DNA of 64,000 nt from Lacustribacter sp964460315 (GTDB lineage: Bacteria; Pseudomonadota; Gammaproteobacteria; Burkholderiales; Burkholderiaceae_A): positions 91,329-155,328 of the forward strand of contig CAYWPQ010000001.1 of the NCBI GenBank assembly GCA_964460315.1, read 5' to 3'. Under the pieces are notes generated by a model. That model saw only the letters and a program-made list of their open reading frames with translations, was not told the DNA's origin and searched no databases. Positions 61,845-64,000 of this stretch are shown piece after piece. A program made the position numbers and the translations under genes. How positions within the stretch are numbered: position 1 is the stretch's first letter; each line of letters opens with the position of its first letter.

Positions 61845-62318
61845 CTAAAACTTGTATTCCGGCACCAGCCGTGCCTTGTCAATGTCGTCGATCTGGAATT
61901 CCAGCTGCAGCATCTCGCCACCCTTGCCTTCATATTCCAGCGACAACTCACCTTGTGCGCCAACCTGCAGCACACCCTCAAAATTCTTTCGGCCCTCAAG
62001 TGGCATGCGCAGCCGAAGCTTCACCACGGAACCCGCAAACCGCTTGTAATGTTCAGGCTTGGTCAGCGGCCGGTCCATCCCTGGCGACGACACCTCAAGC
62101 CGTTGAAAGTCAAAGCCCTCGACGGGCAGAAGATGCACGAGCTGTTTGGAAACCAGCTCGCAGTCTTCGATGGTGATCAGCCGAGGCTCGCCTTGGCCAG
62201 CCTCGTGGCGCACGTCAATATAGACCCGAGTGATGCCGCCAGGCGTTCGCTCAAGATCAATCAACTCAAAACCCAATTCCTGCGTCGCGGAATCCACGAC
62301 CCGCCAGAGATCTGCCAT
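61845..62318 (-). CDS. rimP: Ribosome maturation factor RimP
   Basis: Assists 30S subunit assembly. 157 residues with LGFELIDLERTPGGITRVYID, shortened here to GFELIDLERT, then ITIEDCELVSKQL and LEVSSPGMDRPL, which is the family's most conserved segment. First gene of the rimP-nusA-infB-rbfA-truB-bipA-gmhA-relA run; the terminator at 62371-62404 isolates it from rluB, so its promoter should lie in the 50 bases between, although I see no clear -35/-10 pair. Confidence 0.96.
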   Translation of the reverse strand: MADLWRVVDSATQELGFELIDLERTPGGITRVYIDVRHEAGQGEPRLITIEDCELVSKQLVHLLPVEGFDFQRLEVSSPGMDRPLTKPEHYKRFAGSVVKLRLRMPLEGRKNFEGVLQVGAQGELSLEYEGKGGEMLQLEFQIDDIDKARLVPEYKF

Positions 62319-62370
62319 CTTTTAACCAACCAATGAACTAAACAGCCACTTCAATCAAAAGTTTTTGCCC

Positions 62371-62404
62371 AAAAAAAATGGGCTTTCTTGAAGCCCATTT
62401 TTTT
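62371..62404 (-). terminator. Strong intrinsic terminator after rluB
   Basis: A perfect 14-bp stem (AAAAAAATGGGCTT 62372-62385 with AAGCCCATTTTTTT 62391-62404) and a 5-base loop. With A-tract and T-tract flanks on both sides it can work in either direction; on the minus strand it ends the scpB-rluB message before rimP. The remaining intergenic bases (62405-62487) show nothing I can name. Confidence 0.92.
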
Positions 62405-62487
62405 GTTGACGGAACGCCTGTTAAGCGCTTTTTTCTTTCAGCTTTCCGTGCTATGTCCTTGATTTTACTGGAAAGTTAACCAAAAGT

Positions 62488-63891
62488 CTAGGCCTGTGGC
62501 TTTTTGCCGCGGAATCCAGGCCGCCCGCCTGGGCGACCCCCACCCGAAGGGCCCGCACCGCCGGATCGAGGCCCTTTGCGCCCTGACCTGCCACCGGGCC
62601 CGCCCGATCCGGCCGGCCTTTGCGGGGCAGAAAGCACCCCCGAAGCTGGCTTGGACGAACCCCAAGAAGTCTGAAGCGGGTTGGGCTTTTTGGCGCCCGA
62701 GCCACGTTTTTTAGCCGAGCCACCAAGATGCGACAAATGTGCGTCTGGGCCAGAAGGCTGCCATTCGTCGTCGGGGTGGGGCTGGCTTAAATCGTCATCG
62801 TCCACCAGGGGGCGGTCTTGGCTTTGCTGGCGCATCACACTGCTGGGTGAACTCCATTCCTGCGAAGGTCCTGCCCGGCCACGGCCCCTCGGCCCCTTGG
62901 CCTGAACGTCACGGTTTCCGGAACCCATCGGCCCGCCCGGTTTGCGCTTTTGTCCAGGCTTGGCTTCGGTGGCCTGACGCATGCCAACGGCCTTGCACAA
63001 GGCATTGACCTCGGCTTCAGCGAGATCGACCGACTGCCCTCGTCGCAGATTGGAGGGAAGAGCAATCTGTCCGTAACGGATGCGAATGAGTCGACTCACG
63101 GTCACACCGACCGCCTCAAACATGCGACGCACTTCGCGGTTACGACCTTCCGTAATGACCACGCGCACCCAGTAATTGGCGCCTTCGCCACCGGCATCTT
63201 CAATGCTTTCAAACTTGGCCACACCGTCTTCAAGTTCGATCCCGTCCATCAGAGACTGACGAGACTCCTGGCTAAGTTCACCCAAAAGGCGAACCGCATA
63301 TTCCCGTTCAACCTGCGAACGGGGATGCATTAAACGATTGGCGAGATCGCCCGAGGTGGTAAAGAGCAAAAGCCCTTCGGTATTGATGTCCAGCCGGCCC
63401 ACCGCAATCCATCGACCAAACTTTGCTGGCGGAAGTTTTTTAAACACGGTGACGCGATGCTGTGGATCATCCCGCGTGACGATCTCGCCCGCAGGCTTGT
63501 GATACGCCAATACCCGAACGGGCGGTGGCGCCACACGAATTCGAATGGGCTTGCCGTTGACCTTGACCTGGTCGGTGTGAAGAATGCGCTGACCAATATG
63601 CGCCGGTGTTCCATTCACCGACACGCGGCCCGCAAGGATCAGTTCTTCCATTTCACGGCGCGAACCCACGCCGGCGTCGGCAAGAAGTTTGTGCAGTTTC
63701 GGAGGGTCGTAATCAAGCCCCACACGGGAAGGACCGCCCACCCTGGGGGTGGCGCCCTTTTGGGCAAAGAACGGAATGGGTTCGGCGTCTTGCTGGGCAG
63801 CCTGGGGCTCGTCAGCGTCAGGCAGTGTTTCGGATGGGTCTTCTGAGGACGGCTCGATGGTGTGGTCGAGGGGGTCTAACTCTTCGCTCAC
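62488..63891 (-). CDS. rluB: 23S rRNA pseudouridine synthase, RluB type
   Basis: Modifies U2605 of 23S rRNA (E. coli numbering). 467 residues: an acidic N-terminal extension (about 1-60), an S4 domain (KLHKLLADAGVGSRREME), and the catalytic domain with Asp in GRLDINTEGLLLFT and EGRNREVRRMFEAVG. A long tail (about 305-467) is rich in Gly, Pro, Arg, Lys and Ser, ending GGRPGGRPGFRGKKPQA; such tails occur in betaproteobacterial RluB and may bind RNA. The GTG start overlaps the stop of the previous gene by four bases (GTGA). Confidence 0.94.
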   Translation of the reverse strand: MSEELDPLDHTIEPSSEDPSETLPDADEPQAAQQDAEPIPFFAQKGATPRVGGPSRVGLDYDPPKLHKLLADAGVGSRREMEELILAGRVSVNGTPAHIGQRILHTDQVKVNGKPIRIRVAPPPVRVLAYHKPAGEIVTRDDPQHRVTVFKKLPPAKFGRWIAVGRLDINTEGLLLFTTSGDLANRLMHPRSQVEREYAVRLLGELSQESRQSLMDGIELEDGVAKFESIEDAGGEGANYWVRVVITEGRNREVRRMFEAVGVTVSRLIRIRYGQIALPSNLRRGQSVDLAEAEVNALCKAVGMRQATEAKPGQKRKPGGPMGSGNRDVQAKGPRGRGRAGPSQEWSSPSSVMRQQSQDRPLVDDDDLSQPHPDDEWQPSGPDAHLSHLGGSAKKRGSGAKKPNPLQTSWGSSKPASGVLSAPQRPAGSGGPGGRSGRKGPRSGGAGPSGGGRPGGRPGFRGKKPQA

Positions 63892-64000
63892 GTGGAAGCC
63901 TCAGGTGGCGTGGTTGGTGGAGTGACTGGCTCGGACTCGGCGGACGCCGATGCTTCGGTCTCAGCCGCTGCTTTCTCCATCATTCCCGGCAGCATGGCTT
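63888..64000 (-). CDS. scpB: C-terminal tail of an upstream gene, probably scpB (runs off the right edge)
   Basis: An open frame enters from the right edge and ends at a TGA overlapping the rluB start. The visible 37 residues (MLPGMMEKAAAETE followed by a Ser/Glu/Pro/Thr-rich tail) are too few and too low-complexity to identify by themselves. The guess of ScpB, the chromosome segregation and condensation protein, rests only on the common scpB-rluB gene order and the four-base overlap. Confidence 0.5.
   Translation of the reverse strand, partial: AMLPGMMEKAAAETEASASAESEPVTPPTTPPEAST

Overview
The window reads as a contiguous piece of a betaproteobacterial chromosome, most likely order Burkholderiales (family not resolved). 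The evidence is gene order and protein type: ilvI-ilvH-ilvC-psd-pssA-leuA, alanine-type aminotransferase-hom-thrC-moeA-moaD-moaE-GNAT-clpB, rimP-nusA-infB-rbfA-truB, gmk-rpoZ-spoT, and a ccoNOQP-ccoG-fixH-fnr respiratory block. Base composition looks moderately GC-rich throughout, and I see no insertion sequence, prophage, CRISPR array or rRNA. The window is core genome with dense, often overlapping genes; no gene-free stretch exceeds 300 bases.

Layout. 1-2.8 kb (minus): 5' end of tpiA, pnp, rpsO. 2.9-9.6 kb (minus): branched-chain amino acid and phospholipid operon ilvI-ilvH-ilvC-psd-pssA-leuA, with a leucine-rich leader peptide before leuA and a possible Val/Leu leader before ilvI. 9.6-20 kb: an RDD membrane protein, then a long minus-strand run of aminotransferase, hom, thrC, molybdenum cofactor genes, a FemAB-like protein and clpB. 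20-26.3 kb (plus): Mth938-like protein, PIN-PhoH ATPase, two tRNA genes (minus), folD, prlC, xth. 26.3-36.1 kb: a complete cbb3 oxidase module (TauE/SafE-like protein, ccoI, ccoS, then ccoN-O-Q-P-G-fixH plus a small membrane protein), facing its regulator fnr. 36.1-40.4 kb (minus): glnA-ntrB-ntrC behind a sigma-54 promoter with NtrC boxes. 40.5-46 kb: hemW-rdgB-rph, yicC, two-subunit Fe-S fumarase/tartrate dehydratase. 45.5-51.8 kb: gmk-rpoZ-spoT, pmbA, mog, site-2 protease, thioesterase. 51.8-64 kb (minus): scpB tail-rluB, a strong terminator, then rimP-nusA-infB-rbfA-truB-bipA-gmhA-relA.

How the parts work together. The cbb3 genes carry their own assembly factors (copper ATPase CcoI, CcoS, CcoG, FixH), and the first structural gene has a textbook class II FNR promoter; fnr itself has a near-consensus FNR box just upstream. 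This makes a self-contained low-oxygen respiration unit, and the nitrogen control unit glnA-ntrBC lies directly beside it on the same strand as fnr. Both long RelA/SpoT enzymes lie within about 7.5 kb of each other, one with gmk/rpoZ and one at the end of the translation-factor operon. I found no convincing new biological system. The observations most worth testing are regulatory: the leuA leader, the possible ilvI leader, the FNR/NtrC/sigma-54 sites and some RNA hairpins.
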